Of a stretch of DNA of 64,000 bases, positions 33,510 to 46,300 are shown one piece after another. The position numbers and the translations under genes were made by a program. Within the stretch, counting starts at the first letter, position 1, and each line of letters begins with the position of its first letter. Under the pieces are notes generated by a model. That model saw only the letters and a program-made list of their open reading frames with translations, ran no database searches and was not told the origin of the DNA. The stretch lies in NCBI GenBank assembly GCA_022578605.1, contig MU394077.1:434001-498000 (forward strand). Reading direction: 5' to 3'. Source of the DNA: Camillea tinctor (taxonomy: Eukaryota; Ascomycota; Sordariomycetes; Xylariales; Xylariaceae).

Positions 33510-35039
33510 TCATCCCCTAGACGATTTCTCAGGGGGCATCGTACTCGGCGCGTTCTCAGCCGTGACGCCGCTGTATGCGGGGCGCTCCTGCGACACGACC
33601 ACGGTATCCGCCATGGCCTCGTCGTAGCTGGGAGGCGCGTCGTCGTACGGGGGGATGACATTCCCGGGGCCGAGCTGGGGCGGGTACAGGGGGTCCTGGG
33701 GGGGTCTCTGTGGGGGCGCGGGGGCGTTGGGGTTTGCGGGTCGGGGCGGGGGCCGGGGAGGGCGGTTGGGGTTCGGGTTCGCGTGGGCCGAGGGGTAGGA
33801 CACGGACTGGAGGAGGGCGGCGGGGGGCTTGATGCCCGAGTAGACTTCAACGTTGGAGAGCTTGAGGGGCAGGTGGATGGTCTGGGGTTGGGGGCCCCTG
33901 GCGGCGGCGGCACCCCAGGACAGGGAGGGTGGGGAGGTGGAGAGGCCCCAGCTCAGCGTCAGCTTGAGTTCTATCTCGTACCGGCGCGCGAGGTTGCAGG
34001 TGCGGAATGTGGGGGCGATGGTATTGGGGAGGCGCCGGGCTTCCCACAGCGAGCTCGGCACTTCGAACTCGGTGTCGATGGCGTCGTCGGGGTTGCCGAG
34101 TGGGATGGATAGGTTCGGTGCGGATACTACGACCCATACGGTGCGCTCGACGTTTGTGAAGTTCTGCACTCGCACCTGCGTATACCCGATCAGGTCGATC
34201 TCGAGCGCCGTCAGATAGACCTGCTCTGAGACGGGGGCGATCTTCTTTGCGATGAGACGCAGCGGCAGCGGTTCGTTGCAGGTGAGTATAGTGGGGAAGG
34301 GTATGCGCGCGGACATCTCGATCGAAGGGGGTGGTGATTGGTTCGACTCGTCTAGCTGAGGCGTCGATGGCTGTCTACTGAGACCACCGAAGAACGAGCG
34401 TCTCTGGGCGGCGGCGGTGCGGGGTCGGAATGCGAAAGGTCGGCGAGCGAAGGCTTCTTGGTTCGTCTTGGCTGGCCGTGGCGGTTCGATGGGCAGGAAT
34501 TTGAAGCCTGTCTGGTATCGCCAGTTCTCCTTGAAGAGACCTGGTCGCTGGATGGTCACTTTTATATAGTAACGTATCTCTGCCTCCTGAGGGAAGCCGG
34601 TCAGCGAGGGGGGTAAGGTGGCCCGGACGTGTTGTAGCATTAGTTGTTTTGTGCCGTCCATGGTGCGAAAACTACCGCCGATGCCGCCGATGCCTATAAG
34701 AGCGCCCATGGCCTTGGGATCATGGCAGATGTTATTCAAGGGGACCTTGAAGTTGAATTTGAACTCGTGCTGGCCGGGGTCAAAGGTGACAGAGGCACCA
34801 TCATCCGGGTATACCTGGAATACACGGTATAATATCTTATGGTTCTCAGTCACAATATCGCCATAGTCGTCGCGATCGGCCATTGGTACGGTAAGAGCTG
34901 TGCGCGACTCTCCCTCCAGCTTGACGATTACATTGCCGATGCTCTCAGATCGGTTCAGCCATAGGACTACCCGGCCGCTAATGAAGTCGAGGTTCGTATA
35001 GAACTCGGGCGGCTTATCGAGGACGATGCGGATAGACAT
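33510..35039 (-). CDS. arrestin-like (alpha-arrestin) PPxY protein
   Basis: Single exon, 509 aa. The N-terminal arrestin fold starts MSIRIVLDKPPEFYTNLDFI and contains SGRVVLWLNRSE, VTFDPGQHEFKFNFKVPL and the strand block EAEIRYYIKVTIQR. The C-terminal arrestin lobe runs about residues 240-400. A long proline-rich tail (about 415-465) leads to PPYDDAPPSYDEAMAD. PPSY (about 469-472) is a PPxY motif of the kind that recruits the WW domains of Rsp5/Nedd4-type ubiquitin ligases. Alpha-arrestins act as adaptors for ubiquitination and endocytosis of plasma-membrane transporters. The cargo cannot be inferred. The GA-rich run upstream (about 35262-35292) is probably in the promoter or 5' UTR. Confidence 0.88.
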   Translation of the reverse strand: MSIRIVLDKPPEFYTNLDFISGRVVLWLNRSESIGNVIVKLEGESRTALTVPMADRDDYGDIVTENHKILYRVFQVYPDDGASVTFDPGQHEFKFNFKVPLNNICHDPKAMGALIGIGGIGGSFRTMDGTKQLMLQHVRATLPPSLTGFPQEAEIRYYIKVTIQRPGLFKENWRYQTGFKFLPIEPPRPAKTNQEAFARRPFAFRPRTAAAQRRSFFGGLSRQPSTPQLDESNQSPPPSIEMSARIPFPTILTCNEPLPLRLIAKKIAPVSEQVYLTALEIDLIGYTQVRVQNFTNVERTVWVVVSAPNLSIPLGNPDDAIDTEFEVPSSLWEARRLPNTIAPTFRTCNLARRYEIELKLTLSWGLSTSPPSLSWGAAAARGPQPQTIHLPLKLSNVEVYSGIKPPAALLQSVSYPSAHANPNPNRPPRPPPRPANPNAPAPPQRPPQDPLYPPQLGPGNVIPPYDDAPPSYDEAMADTVVVSQERPAYSGVTAENAPSTMPPEKSSRG

Positions 35040-36276
35040 GTTGTCGTACGTAGTAATTCGATGAACGAGGACGAGTTGGGTGAGCGAGAGTACCCAGAAC
35101 GAAGAAGTATAGAGTCAAAGGAGTCAACAATAGACAACTAGCTATCTAGTAGGTAAGTCTTCAAACGTGAAAAAAGTGAATGGAAAACTGTATGCCATTC
35201 CGATTCCGATCCCAACGCCGCTTGTGGTTGTGGTTTGTTTATGGTAAGATCTAGATTAGGTGAGAGTGAGAGTGAGAGAAAGAGAAAGAGAAATATTATG
35301 ACTCTACAACAGCAACAACAACTACAACACCGCGCATCTTTGTTTTTGTTTTTTTTCTATCGTCGCGGTAGTGTCGGAAGTTGGGGAAGAGAATAAAGTT
35401 GGTTCTTACTTAGGTGGTCCCTGGAGTAAATGCATGCCGCTAGGTAAAGAGCTTCGGGCTGAGCCTCGCTGCCCCACGTGTCGTCGTCGTCATTATGTCA
35501 TATCCACAGTGGCTTATCGCTACCTAGGTACCTAGCTATCGCTAAGTACATACAATATTATGTATACCTAGGTACTAAGTATAAGGAATTCTCACTTTAG
35601 CTAAGGTTAGGTATATAAAAGAGCAATGTTCGGTCCACCTTCCATTCTGAAACGATACTCAGAAAAAGACAAGGCAAAACACGTCGAGAACAAAAACCAT
35701 TGCCATATTGCCTATCAATGCGTGACATTATCTTACACACATGGCACGGAATACGAGAAGGATTGCCGACTTCCGGGGTTAAGATACATGTACTCCGTAC
35801 ATAAAAAACCGTTGGTCAGCCTAGTGCACAGCCCCCCATTGGTCAATTGCCCTTCACCTTTCCTACCTTGGCAATACCTTATTAATATACCTGGGTTTAG
35901 GTAATCGAGTTGTGAGTATATACTATACTCGCTCACAACCTATGAAGAGAGCCAGAGTAACTAATTCCAAAACAAAGCATTATATTGTCTCCCCACCTCC
36001 AGACTCCAGACTTCCCTCATTATCGACATGCTGCCCATCTATACTATCTAAGTCTAGGGCCCCCCACCATCCATATATTATACCTACTCATCACGATTCA
36101 CCTCCCTTTCCTCCCCAAAAAAAACCAGCCAGTGTCGTTCGTTTATCGAAGAACCGGTGTTCCCAACGAACCATCGAATTAGTCACTACCGAGAAGCAGA
36201 ACCATTCGTCACCCGCTCCCCCTCCCCTCGTATGTGTCTTGTTCTTTTCTAATGGATTCCTCCCCACGCACGCACG
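35040..36276. other. intergenic region with two TACCTAGGTA palindromes
   Basis: Promoter side of the arrestin gene and 3' side of the small unknown gene. TACCTAGGTA occurs at 35521-35530 and 35566-35575. A 132-codon + frame at 35912-36310 is Pro/Ser-rich and low complexity and overlaps the small - gene; it is not called. Confidence 0.5.
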
Positions 36277-36498
36277 TTATTCGCACCAATGCAGTTTGGT
36301 GATCCAGTAGGAGCAGCAATTCTCCCCGCCGCGAAGCTCGAGCTCGTCGTAAGTTTTGTCTGCTGCGGGAGACGGAGCCGTGTAGGTCATGGCCATGGTC
36401 TCCTGAGGCCCTCCACTGCCGTATCCGCGATCTAGGGGCACGTCCTCCAAGCTCATCCGCTGCTCCAGTCGGGGCTGCTCGTCCACTTGAGATGTCAT
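36277..36498 (-). CDS. small hypothetical protein with Cys-rich end
   Basis: A 73-codon frame begins MTSQVDEQPRLEQRMSLEDV and ends with a short Cys/Trp-rich tail, ENCCSYWITKLHWCE. An upstream in-frame Met at 36576 would add 26 hydrophobic residues, but the shorter start reads better. The acidic/Tyr-Gly-rich middle and two adjacent cysteines recall small fungal CYSTM-like proteins, but the motif is incomplete, and a 3' intron extending the tail is possible. Function unknown. Confidence 0.4.
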   Translation of the reverse strand: MTSQVDEQPRLEQRMSLEDVPLDRGYGSGGPQETMAMTYTAPSPAADKTYDELELRGGENCCSYWITKLHWCE

Positions 36499-36851
36499 CT
36501 TGCGCAGCGTAGGAATCAATATAGTAGTGTTATGGATATGTAGTAATGCCAATGAAACAAATGAACCATGCTTCAAGAAGGTAGAAAGACTCTGGAAGAA
36601 TCCCTACTAGCTAATTTGGATATATATACTTCTGTGCTGACTACTAGACTGTCATGGTTTGCGTGGAAATGAGGAGGCACAATAAATCAATCCATAGTAA
36701 TAGTTTCAAATAATAATTATCTACACATGTAGGAACCCGGTTGCAAAACAGAAATGACGGCAAGATGACCTCTTACAACGGACTATATTTGGATCTGGAT
36801 GCGCGTGCTGGATAGAGTGCCTTCTGTGTATATTCAGCAATGCTACTTCTT
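36499..36851. other. short intergenic region
   Basis: AT-rich space between the small unknown gene and the 3' end of the BTB gene, both on the minus strand. Nothing else is seen. Confidence 0.5.
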
Positions 36852-38029
36852 TCATTCTTCATCTTTGCCTACTACAACCTCTTTCTTTTCTGTCACTGCG
36901 AGCCCTGACTTTTTCGCTTGCCCACGAAGATGATGGCATTCCGTTTCAGTAAGGAGAGAAGGGATTGACCCCAAGGTTTTGTCAATGCCCTCTTGCAATC
37001 TTGGTGTATGAGTACACTCGTCGTGTACTCCGGATTCTACGTCGACCTCTTTGAGGCTATTTGCGAGCCACTCTATCTCGAAGTCTACGTCTTCGGCCGA
37101 TGGTATAGGCCAAAGCTCAAATCCGTGAAGATATTGGATAGCCGCACCGAGCATATTGCGAATGCAGTTGGTAGACTTCTTTCTCTTCTTCTCTGCAACA
37201 CAGAATGACAAGTCGTTCTCGATAAGCCCCTGAATTGTAGTACGGAAAGGGGCTATTAGTTCGGTGATTGTATCCAAGCGGATTTGTTCCATGCGTTCTA
37301 TGAAGATACTAAGTAAGTTCTGTTTATTGCAGCAAGCAAGATGATATTTTGCTTACCATATATTCCTGGAGGTTCTAGGGACTCTGGATCGTGAGGGTGT
37401 CGATGTTTACAGAGCAAGACTTTCGCCGTGTGCTCAAAATTGGTTTGGTCGCCGAACACCCACGAGATCCAAAGGAGTTTGCAGTGCTCCGTGTAATTTG
37501 AAAACATGCGCCTGTTGTGAACGGTTTTTGACCAGCCCCTAGCCCAAGGCCGCAACATGTGAACCATATCATATTTATCTGCAAGGACACACAGATTATA
37601 AAGATCATCGACTGGTATTCTGGCTTCGTGCTCGGGAACGAACTCAAAACGTCCATGCACAATATTGAGAAGCAGTTCCATACTTTTCGGGTCGTCCTCG
37701 GGAAGCTTCACGACCCAGTCTGTTTTATCCTGATCCTGGGAGTCGGGCTTCTTGGATTCGAAAAACCCTCCATACAGCAATGTTTTCCAGAAGGGTGCAG
37801 ATCTTGCCAAAGATTTTGAGCAAACCACGAAGAACCTTGCAGCTTCATCTTTGCCCACACTGAGATGCAAATCTCCGGCCGGGTCCATGTAATTGTATTT
37901 GGGCTTCCGCAGGGAGTCTGAGTTGATACCAGCATTGGTCTTCGATATAGGACTGCCCGGTATCGTGTTATCAGAGCTTCCTAGTGGAAATTGAATGGGA
38001 ACCAGGGGGGTATCATCCTCAGAGTCCAT
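36852..38029 (-). CDS. BTB/POZ domain protein
   Basis: Two exons, 38029-37357 and 37297-36852, with a 59-nt GT-AG intron (donor GTAAGC, acceptor TTCATAG) that keeps frame and gives PGIYERMEQIRLDT across the junction; about 372 aa. After a disordered start (MDSEDDTPLVPIQFPLG), residues about 50-170 form a BTB/POZ fold typical of fungal proteins: DLHLSVGKDEAARFFVVCSK, LARSAPFWKTLLYGGFFES, then a loop DDPKSMELLLNIVHGRFEFV and the LYNLCVLADKYDM helix. BTB proteins often serve as cullin-3 adaptors or oligomerisation modules; this fungal expanded type has no assigned substrate. An upstream in-frame Met at 38071 is possible but less likely. Confidence 0.8.
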
Positions 38030-41000
38030 TAGATAACTGTAGGTTGATATCCGATTTCCAAAGTGACACACAATGAAGGCCTCGGCTTAGAATCGAATCG
38101 AACTATGCGGTTATACAAATAGATATTTAGATAGACCAGTTTAGCATAGTATATGCACGTCTCGTCGATGCACACGTGACCCCAAAACCAAATCATATAA
38201 AAGTCGTATGTGTTATTTGGTGATATACTATGATATGTTCCATAGTAGCGAGCAGATCAAGATAAATACAGTGCATCGTCTCTTTAAAACCAAGAGACCA
38301 GCAACATCATGAATCCAGAGCGGAAAGACATTCGTGATTAGGCATCAATCCTGCCTACCTAGGCAGAAGTTCGTATATACATATACCATATGTAGATAAT
38401 GAAGAGTTTCATTCTCCGACACGTTTATTCCAATATCTTCCTTCTGATGGCCTTTACATATCGCTGTCGTTTTGAAACCTCGGTGAAGAAGAAGAGCTAT
38501 CAGCGACGATAGCGTCTACTCCCATAACTGAAAGAGAACCAGCGTACTTTTGAAGACAATATAGACGGCCCCCAAAGCCCGTTTTACAAGTCCAATGATG
38601 TGGTGGTGTTGCAGACTACTTGTTTTCAATTAACCGCACCCAAGGTACCAAATTGCCTAGGTTAGTGGTAGATGTGACATAGAAGACTTAGATCTAGACC
38701 TCCAGACTTAAAAATGAACATGGGGTCGAGGTCCTTTTTTAGCACCTAAATAGCGCCTTGGTTTCGAGATCTATCCCTTGCCCGGCATCTTCTTTGCTGT
38801 ACACGTGCCTCCCACTAGGCAGAAGAAGCTAGGGTTAACGCTGCAAGGGTCCCTATCGTCGTAGGGAAACGCACGAACACAGCCCTGAAGAAATACTTCA
38901 CATGTAAAGGAAGAATGTTCAGACTATACTTTATAGTGATGCTTTGTAATGCTATTCCTAAGGTTAGTAGGACCGCAAGCGAATAAGGTGTATAGATAGA
39001 AGAGTCGTATTTATGAGACTGCAAAACAGCAGAATAGGGGTAACTGGAAGTTTTGATATTTATAGAGACAATATAATCTCCATATAAATTACTCCCTCCA
39101 ATATTTGAGGGGATGGAATAAAAAAGTTTGTTTGTAGCTCATGGTTATCGTAAAGTCTACCAGAAGAAATAGAAAGAAAAAAGGTAGTAGAAGTCGTTGA
39201 AGGGCGCAAGGATAAGGTGCATTTTCCTCTTTAGGTGAATCGCCAACTACACTAGAGAAACGGCTCGTGGCTATACCCGATCACACTAGTCCTAGATTCT
39301 TCACTGCTCTACACTAGTTAGAATCGTCATCGCGCAACCACCCCCAGCCTCTTCCGCCCAGGGGGGCCAAGTCGTTCTATAGCCTATCTGCACAGTTAGC
39401 TTACCTAACTTGACTACTGCCCGGAAAAGCCTCGTAGGGTGTGGTTTACCGTCTTTCCCCTCGTCGTAAAACCCGACTAATAGGGAGAAGCTTGCGGCGG
39501 CGACAAGGCGGTAGTGGATCACATATATGGAAAAGATCGAATTGCGCCCCTCCCTCCCTTCTCCCTCCGTGCCCCCTCTCCCTGGCTAGTAATGTACATA
39601 GTAGTATATCCCTTTAGTCTATCGCACGCAAAATACATTACATAGGCTACCTACATACCCATGTTGTTGCTAACTAAACAACCCTCGTAAGGCACATACA
39701 AAATGTGTATGGACCGTGGCACGTTACATTCAACAAACAGTCTCCACTGTCTGTTTTCGAAAAATCTGCGTAGAGATGCCGAAACTATTGGAATTAAACG
39801 GGGATTGGAAAGGGAAGAGAAATGCCGTTTGTTCCTCATCGTTCTGAGGTCGCAATTAGAAAAGATCGAGATCTCAATGCTAAATACTCATTCTTTTTAG
39901 TATAGTATGAGAGGTATGTATGTAGATTATAATAAATTTAGAAAAAAAGAAACATAATGTTTGCGATATTATTCATGCTATAGGCAATCAAGCTTTTTTG
40001 TTGTTTCAGTACGTAGCAGTGCAGGTTATACCTTTTAATATAGGAGGCTGTACAAAAAAGGGTCTGCATTTCTGATATACTACTACTGCATGGTACATAT
40101 TCATTATAGTGTAGTATCCATAACACATGCGCACATGTTTATCACGAGAGAGCTCAGCTCAGAGCTTAATAGCCTTACGAGTTTTAAAAATCTCACCCTT
40201 ACCTAATGGAAAACCCAAAGTCTGCGGATAGATTCGCGGCAACTATCTGGACGCAAAGACCATCTACCAGACAGACCCGGGCTTAGTTGTTAGCAGGGGA
40301 GGGGTTCTCTCATTCGACATACCCACAAAGTCCTTAGACACACGGGTATTTTGCCCAACTCTATAGTCTAGTCAGGTTTACTGCCCCAGTGTCTCGGAGG
40401 CTCCTTTACTATTCTGTTAATTAATCGACTGAGCAGGAAGCTATCTCGGATTATGTAACCCTTTACGTCCTTGTGAGCGGACCCGTCGGCCGTTGTCCCG
40501 AGTCAATCATTAGGATATTGAAACGGCCCCTTCTTATTGCAGCGGCTAGGCTTAGTGAAATGGATAGAACATGGCACTAGGTATAGAAATGCTGGGTCGA
40601 TATGCTACGCTAGTTATGATGCTGGGTCAGTAAATACCGACGAGGGTAAGTTGTATGATTGGCTAACTCGACTCGATCCCACCGCCAAAAGAACCTCACT
40701 TGTTAATCGATATCTCCCGCACTGCCTGAATGGGCGGCTTACCACGAGCTGACGGGGTCAGTCGCCGTATATGGTGTGGCTCGAGGGATTATTAAAGGAC
40801 GAACTTTTTTCTATCCCTCGTAGTTAAATTTTATATATATACTTATATAACTTACTATATTTCAGGTTTAGTTGAATTCCCTAGACTTGAAGGAATCTTT
40901 AAGCGTCAGTATAAATGTGGTTTTCTCCACTCCATACCACGAGGAGGATGGAGTTTGGGGGGGCATAATATCAACAGGGATTCAGGCTTATACTCCCGTT

Positions 41001-42038
41001 TGAAAAGAAAAGAAAAACTATAGCATTTCTATACATACAACCGGTCAAGACAGCTATTCTCACCGCGACTGTGCGCAAGCAGCTGTAATCCAGAGAGGAC
41101 TTTGCCCAATGGAAGCGCCGGACAATCACTAATCTACTACAATCTGACCTACCTACCTCATCCATTCTAGGGGACCACAAAGTTCCATGCAGCCTCCGTG
41201 TCCAGTTTTTCCCCTTGGACCAGAGACCAAGTGGATGCGCTATGGGGCCGTAGGATTGGAATCGCGGTCCCAAAGGGTACTAGATAAGAAAACGTGTCGG
41301 CATTGCAACACCTCATGGACCATGTTTTCTTCCATGCGTGGAGGCGGCGTAGCGTAATTTATCCTGTACGTAATGAATGTCGACCCCAAGTAGCTATCTT
41401 GTATGTGGGAGCGCAAAACAGAGGCTGGACAGACCAGATCGGGTACTTTGGATCGACTTTCGTGACCCAATCCTTGCTCACATGGCTGACCACCGTAGCT
41501 GGCGAAGTCACGGATGCTTGGGAAACGAAACGTCACTGGGTGAACCGGGCCAGGTGAAATCTCACCCCTGCTCCTAAGCCCTATCCCATCGTCCTGGGAT
41601 CTGCCTAACCTTGCCTTCCTCTCTCCCACGAGGCGATGGAGAAGGAGGAAGGGGTTATTATTATTATTATTCATCTGCTTTTTATGGACTTACTGCACCT
41701 GGCGACTCTCTCTTTATGAGGGGTTGCACATACACGGGAAGGATTCGATAAGGTGTTTTATGAATAATGCATTTACTTACGCAGGCATGCTAGCCAGGGC
41801 AGAGGACTGTGACATTCTTTAGTTTGCTCGTATAAGACAGTGATCGCTCCCCACATGTTCCTACTCGGATCTTATGGCTTTGCCCAAGAGTCTTAGATAA
41901 CCCAAACCCCGAGGCGCCGGCCTTTGCTATAGGCCTTTCTCCCTTCCCTTCCGGTTCTTCTCCTTCGCCTCCGATGTAGGGCGCTCACAAACTCTTCCGA
42001 CTCCTCCCTCCCCTAAAAAGCTTCGCGCTCCTCTTAAC
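38030..42038. other. 4-kb gene-poor region
   Basis: No credible gene is seen on either strand. Open frames up to 144 codons (for example 41240-41674 minus) include an Asn run made by a TTA/AAT repeat at about 41656-41671 and have no coding character. CCTAGG words occur near 38358 and 38656. The region may contain decayed elements I cannot identify. Confidence 0.5.
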
Positions 42039-43368
42039 ATGTCTGGGGAGCTGTCGATATCTCCTCGCGGGCAACCTCCGGCGCATCTCCCCGCCGAGAA
42101 TGGAGTTCATGTGTGGCGAACGGCCATTGTGATGCCGTTCATCAGTTTTCTCTTCGTCTCGGCAAGGTTTTACTCGCGGTATTACATTGTGAAGAAGAAG
42201 TTCACACTCGACGACTGTACGTCAAGACACGAAGGGCTTTCCTCCCTGAGTACCCAAAGCTAATTGTTAATGATCCGGTGCAGATATTGTGGCAGCGACA
42301 ATGGTCACGGTGACTATTCACGCAATTCTTATGGCCAATGCGACGTATCACGGCATGGGCCTTCACATCTGGCAGTTCACGCCGGAGCTCAACTCACAGT
42401 ATTACCTTTGGATCGGCATCTCGTCGGAGTTCTACGTACTCAGCTTGGCCGGTTTCAAGAGCGCCTTGATATTATTATATATCCAGCTCTTCGGCATCAG
42501 CCGTAGGTTTAGGACCATATGCTACATCGCATTGTTCTATACACTGGGCTACCTGAGTTGCAATCTGCTCACGGAATTCCTCGGCTGCCATCCGATCGCG
42601 AAGAAGTGGCATTCAGATTTGCCGGGAAAGTGTATCAACACGATCGCCGCGAACATCGCTTACGGGGCTGGCCATATGACGAGTGATCTAATCATCGGAA
42701 TTCTACCTTTACCTATGATATGGAGACTGAAAATCAAGTCGACCAAGCAGAAGATTGGGCTCAGTCTTGCCCTCAGCTGCGGGCTCATGTATGTGTGCTT
42801 GAATGACTAGGGTGTTGAACGAAGTGACTAACGTGTATCGTGCAGTGCTTGGGCAGTCGCTTGTGTTCGGTGGTCTATTTCTACATACAACATGCTTATA
42901 TATGACCGGCCATGGTGGGCCGGTATCAGCTTTACATTTTCTATTCTGGAGGTCAATACGGGCTTGATATGCGCCTGCGCAGCCACCCTCAGTCCCCTCT
43001 GGCAATTGTGTACCACTCGCATCAAGGGCTGGACAAGCCGAGCATCGATTAGTTGGCACAGCTCCAGAAGCCGCAGCGAGAAAGACAAGTCCTCGTATCC
43101 GCGATCGCGCCACATGAGCCTCCCGCAGAATCTCGCCTCGGCCTCCAACGACAGCCTCGAGAGCCACGGCTCCAACCCCGACCAGATCGTCAACTCGGAT
43201 AGTCACGCGATGCGGAATCTGAGTAGTAGCCACGACTCGTCTAGGGAGCCGATTTTCACGCCGAGTGCTCAGGCCGCGCCGACTTATAGCACCGTCAGCG
43301 GCGACGAGCTTCCTCCGTGTGATTTACACGGGCTACAGGCTCTTGAGGAAAGCGGGAAGTTAAGATGA
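42039..43368 (+). CDS. fungal rhodopsin-like seven-helix membrane protein
   Basis: Integral membrane protein of the large fungal 'rhodopsin domain' family (Fung_rhodopsin/SAT4-like), which is unrelated to opsins in sequence; the roles of most members are unknown. Exons: 42039-42216, 42284-42788 and 42846-43368, with GT-AG introns, giving 401 aa. The N-terminal segment VWRTAIVMPFISFLFVSARF is helix 1, followed by the typical KKKFTLDDYIVAATM loop-helix 2. Helix segments follow at LWIGISSEFYVLSLAGFKSA, TICYIALFYTLGYLSCNLL and TSDLIIGILPLPMIWRLKI, then SLALSCGLIAWAVACVRW, and finally the EVNTGLICACAATLSPLW helix, a family hallmark. A Ser-rich cytoplasmic tail ends ALEESGKLR. There is no lysine of an opsin type in the last helix, so retinal binding is unlikely. 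Confidence 0.85.
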
Positions 43369-46300
43369 AAGAGTTCTACATAACGAGATAGGAACACTTA
43401 GCAGGTTACGAATGACATGTAACTGCTGAGTTCAAGGACCTATTATATGAACTTAGGCTTTCTTGATTTTGATTTGCTTTTTTATTATAGTTGAGATACC
43501 CACGTAGCAATCTTCAATTTAAATTCTAATCAAACCTGCTGGACTTAGATTGGCTTCGAGAATATCTGTGAAGTGACCAGTCTCGAAGAGTCCAACAACG
43601 ACGATAGAAGCAATAATAACTATACTCACCGTATGATTATTGACTCCATTATTCCAGATTGAGTGGTTCTGTACCCTGTGTAAAATAGTAGATCTTTCGT
43701 TCAGGGCGATATTACCCATTACTAACAGAGTCCTGGGTATTTCTTTTTATTACCCTTAACAACACCCACTCAGATCCTGGTTAATTTCGACTGCAGAGAA
43801 ACTGGAGATCGATCTGCAGGTAAATAGTAAAGAAGTTATTTAAGTATGGAACAGACGCAGGTACCTAGCATGAAAATAGCATGGCAATGCAGGGATCAAC
43901 CAAATATAGAAAGAAACCTATGCACTATGTCGGTCGCCTGGTGGCCCCCAAAGTGCCTTTTCCTCAACCACCCCCAAAAGTCAGCCATAAATATACAACA
44001 TTCCTAGAACATCCAGTTTGGCTTGATTCGGGTCAAAATCATATTCCGTCGGGTCCTCGCCGCAGAGCGTGTATGTAGCTAATTTACCTGTAAATCCTAC
44101 CGAATATAAAAGAAGCTTTGGATGGATGATGGATCAAGCCCGTTCTCGGGGGCCAACTCCGTGATCACGGCGTGGGCTGGGGGTATTGAGCTCCGGATCG
44201 GCGAACACATAAACATCTCTGCGCCTCAACATCAGCAGTCGTGGAAAGATTGATCAGGGGGCTAAAGCAGGTAGTTTGAAGAAGAAGAGAGAGAAAACGA
44301 ATAAATGATCTACCCTACTTTTGAATATCACACAAAGTCACCTTCCACCGCCTGTCCTAATCTATACGTTCGCCATCAAGGTAGTGGCACTGGTGGCCTC
44401 GCCACTGCATGCTCGGCCAATCTAGAATAATAGAAACACCAACGGAAAATCCTTTTTCTTTGATAAGATCGGATGGCTCGCGCTAATTAGAGGTGAAACT
44501 CAGAGTTAATTCTCTGGGTTTGGTGCTGGTCTCACACGTGTGCATATATATACCTAGGTTTTATACATGCAAACATGGGTGAATAATTCCAATTGGGCAG
44601 GTATTGTAGTAGAAGTTATCTGCCCTCGTTCTTCTTTGAAAAACCAATGTGTAACTCTTTCTTTATTTTTTTTTGATATTGTTGTAGGTAGAATAAATAC
44701 ACAGAAATTATCTAGGCCTGACAAGAGAGATCCCAGTTGGTGACTTTCAATTATTTATGGCGTACATTATAGAATAAAAGCAGGGGAATTATATATAGAG
44801 GGAACGTAATAAATAATTGCATTTGGTGTTTTCTAAGCAACTATATGGCTATATAGTGTATTACGCAACGACCTACAAGTAATCAAGCTGGAAAGGGGAA
44901 CTGGGTAGGTATATAAACAATGTTCCTCTAAGACAGGCGCCTGTCCGAACAAGTAAATATAGACTCCGGTAGGTTATAGGAATAAGAGCCCGAGGAGGTC
45001 GACCCAGGGGTGGGTAGGAATTAAGAGATAGGATTCCATCATGAATTAGGTATTCGTACGCCGTATAAGTCCTGGGCATCCTAAATAGGGGATCTTTAGC
45101 AACCCTGGTGAGTCAAATGATAACCTCGACTCATAATACATACGAGTGTGTTTGTGTCTAATTGTCTCTTTTCTATTGGGCATTTATGAAATATCACGAG
45201 CTAGAGGACCACTCATAGCTTAGAAGTATATTTAGTCTAAGAGCTCTATAATACTCCTAGAGTATTCATTATATAGCATCATAGGTTATAGAAGAAATAT
45301 GATAGGAGGCACTACAGCCAATATATGCCAATAGTATCCATGTTTTCTCAAAAGGATGGTTTGTGATAGAGTCATTGGTATAGTATTTCACGTCGTGATT
45401 TTTAGTTAGCTAGATTCAGATAAGATAGTTTGGTGGCCATCTATAGCTCCTCTCACCCCCCTTAAAAAGAGAAAAATGACTTGCATGAAAAATTAATGAA
45501 GAATAGAAATGAGGACTGGAAATAGAGATAAAATAGCGAAAGAGCTGAAATTACTCCCATGAAAAAACCGGGCAACGAATCTAAATAGTTTTGTCTAGTC
45601 TCAGGTCGCTCACTGTAAAATAGGGGGGACAGGATACGAGAGGAGATGTATCAGCTACTTGAGTTAAAAAGCTCCGATGTTATTCCCAATTCAACCCAAT
45701 ATTGAGGTGGTGTCTAGTAGGTGGATAGAAACTGTCGATATTTCAATATATGGATTATGTTTCGTCACATACTTCTTATATTAACCATGAGGTAAGTATA
45801 AACTTATCCATCAAGGTAATCCGCGACTGACTAGGTAGGTACCTTTTCGTATAATAGACACATCAAGTGTAATGATCTTGTTAGGTTAGATCTTAGGGTT
45901 TAGAGGTATATGAATATGGATCCCCCCTATTTATCCCCATCACCTATACCATACCGTAGAGAAATGATAGTAGTTTCCTAAACCACGTACGGTCTGTGAA
46001 GTATAAGCATCACCTATATCATCTCAACCACTAGTCACTATATAAGAAAGCGTTTCCAATTATCATAAATCATTCATGTAACTGTTTATAAAGTTGCCCA
46101 TTTCAAAGCTGGCATAATCTTTAAGAACGATTAGAAGGTGTTTCATATTGAGGCTGCAGATGAATACTTAGTATTATATTATGATATATCTCTATCCCTG
46201 GCCAATAGCCTTATTAACACACGCTGTCTAAACAAAACCATAATACTCAATTACCACATATATCTTAAGGGCGAGTATAACTAAACCTATCTACCTAATT

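Noticed and set aside
41240..41674. 144-codon minus frame with an Asn run
   Set aside because: The start lies in a TTA/AAT repeat and the frame overlaps an equally open + frame; no motif.
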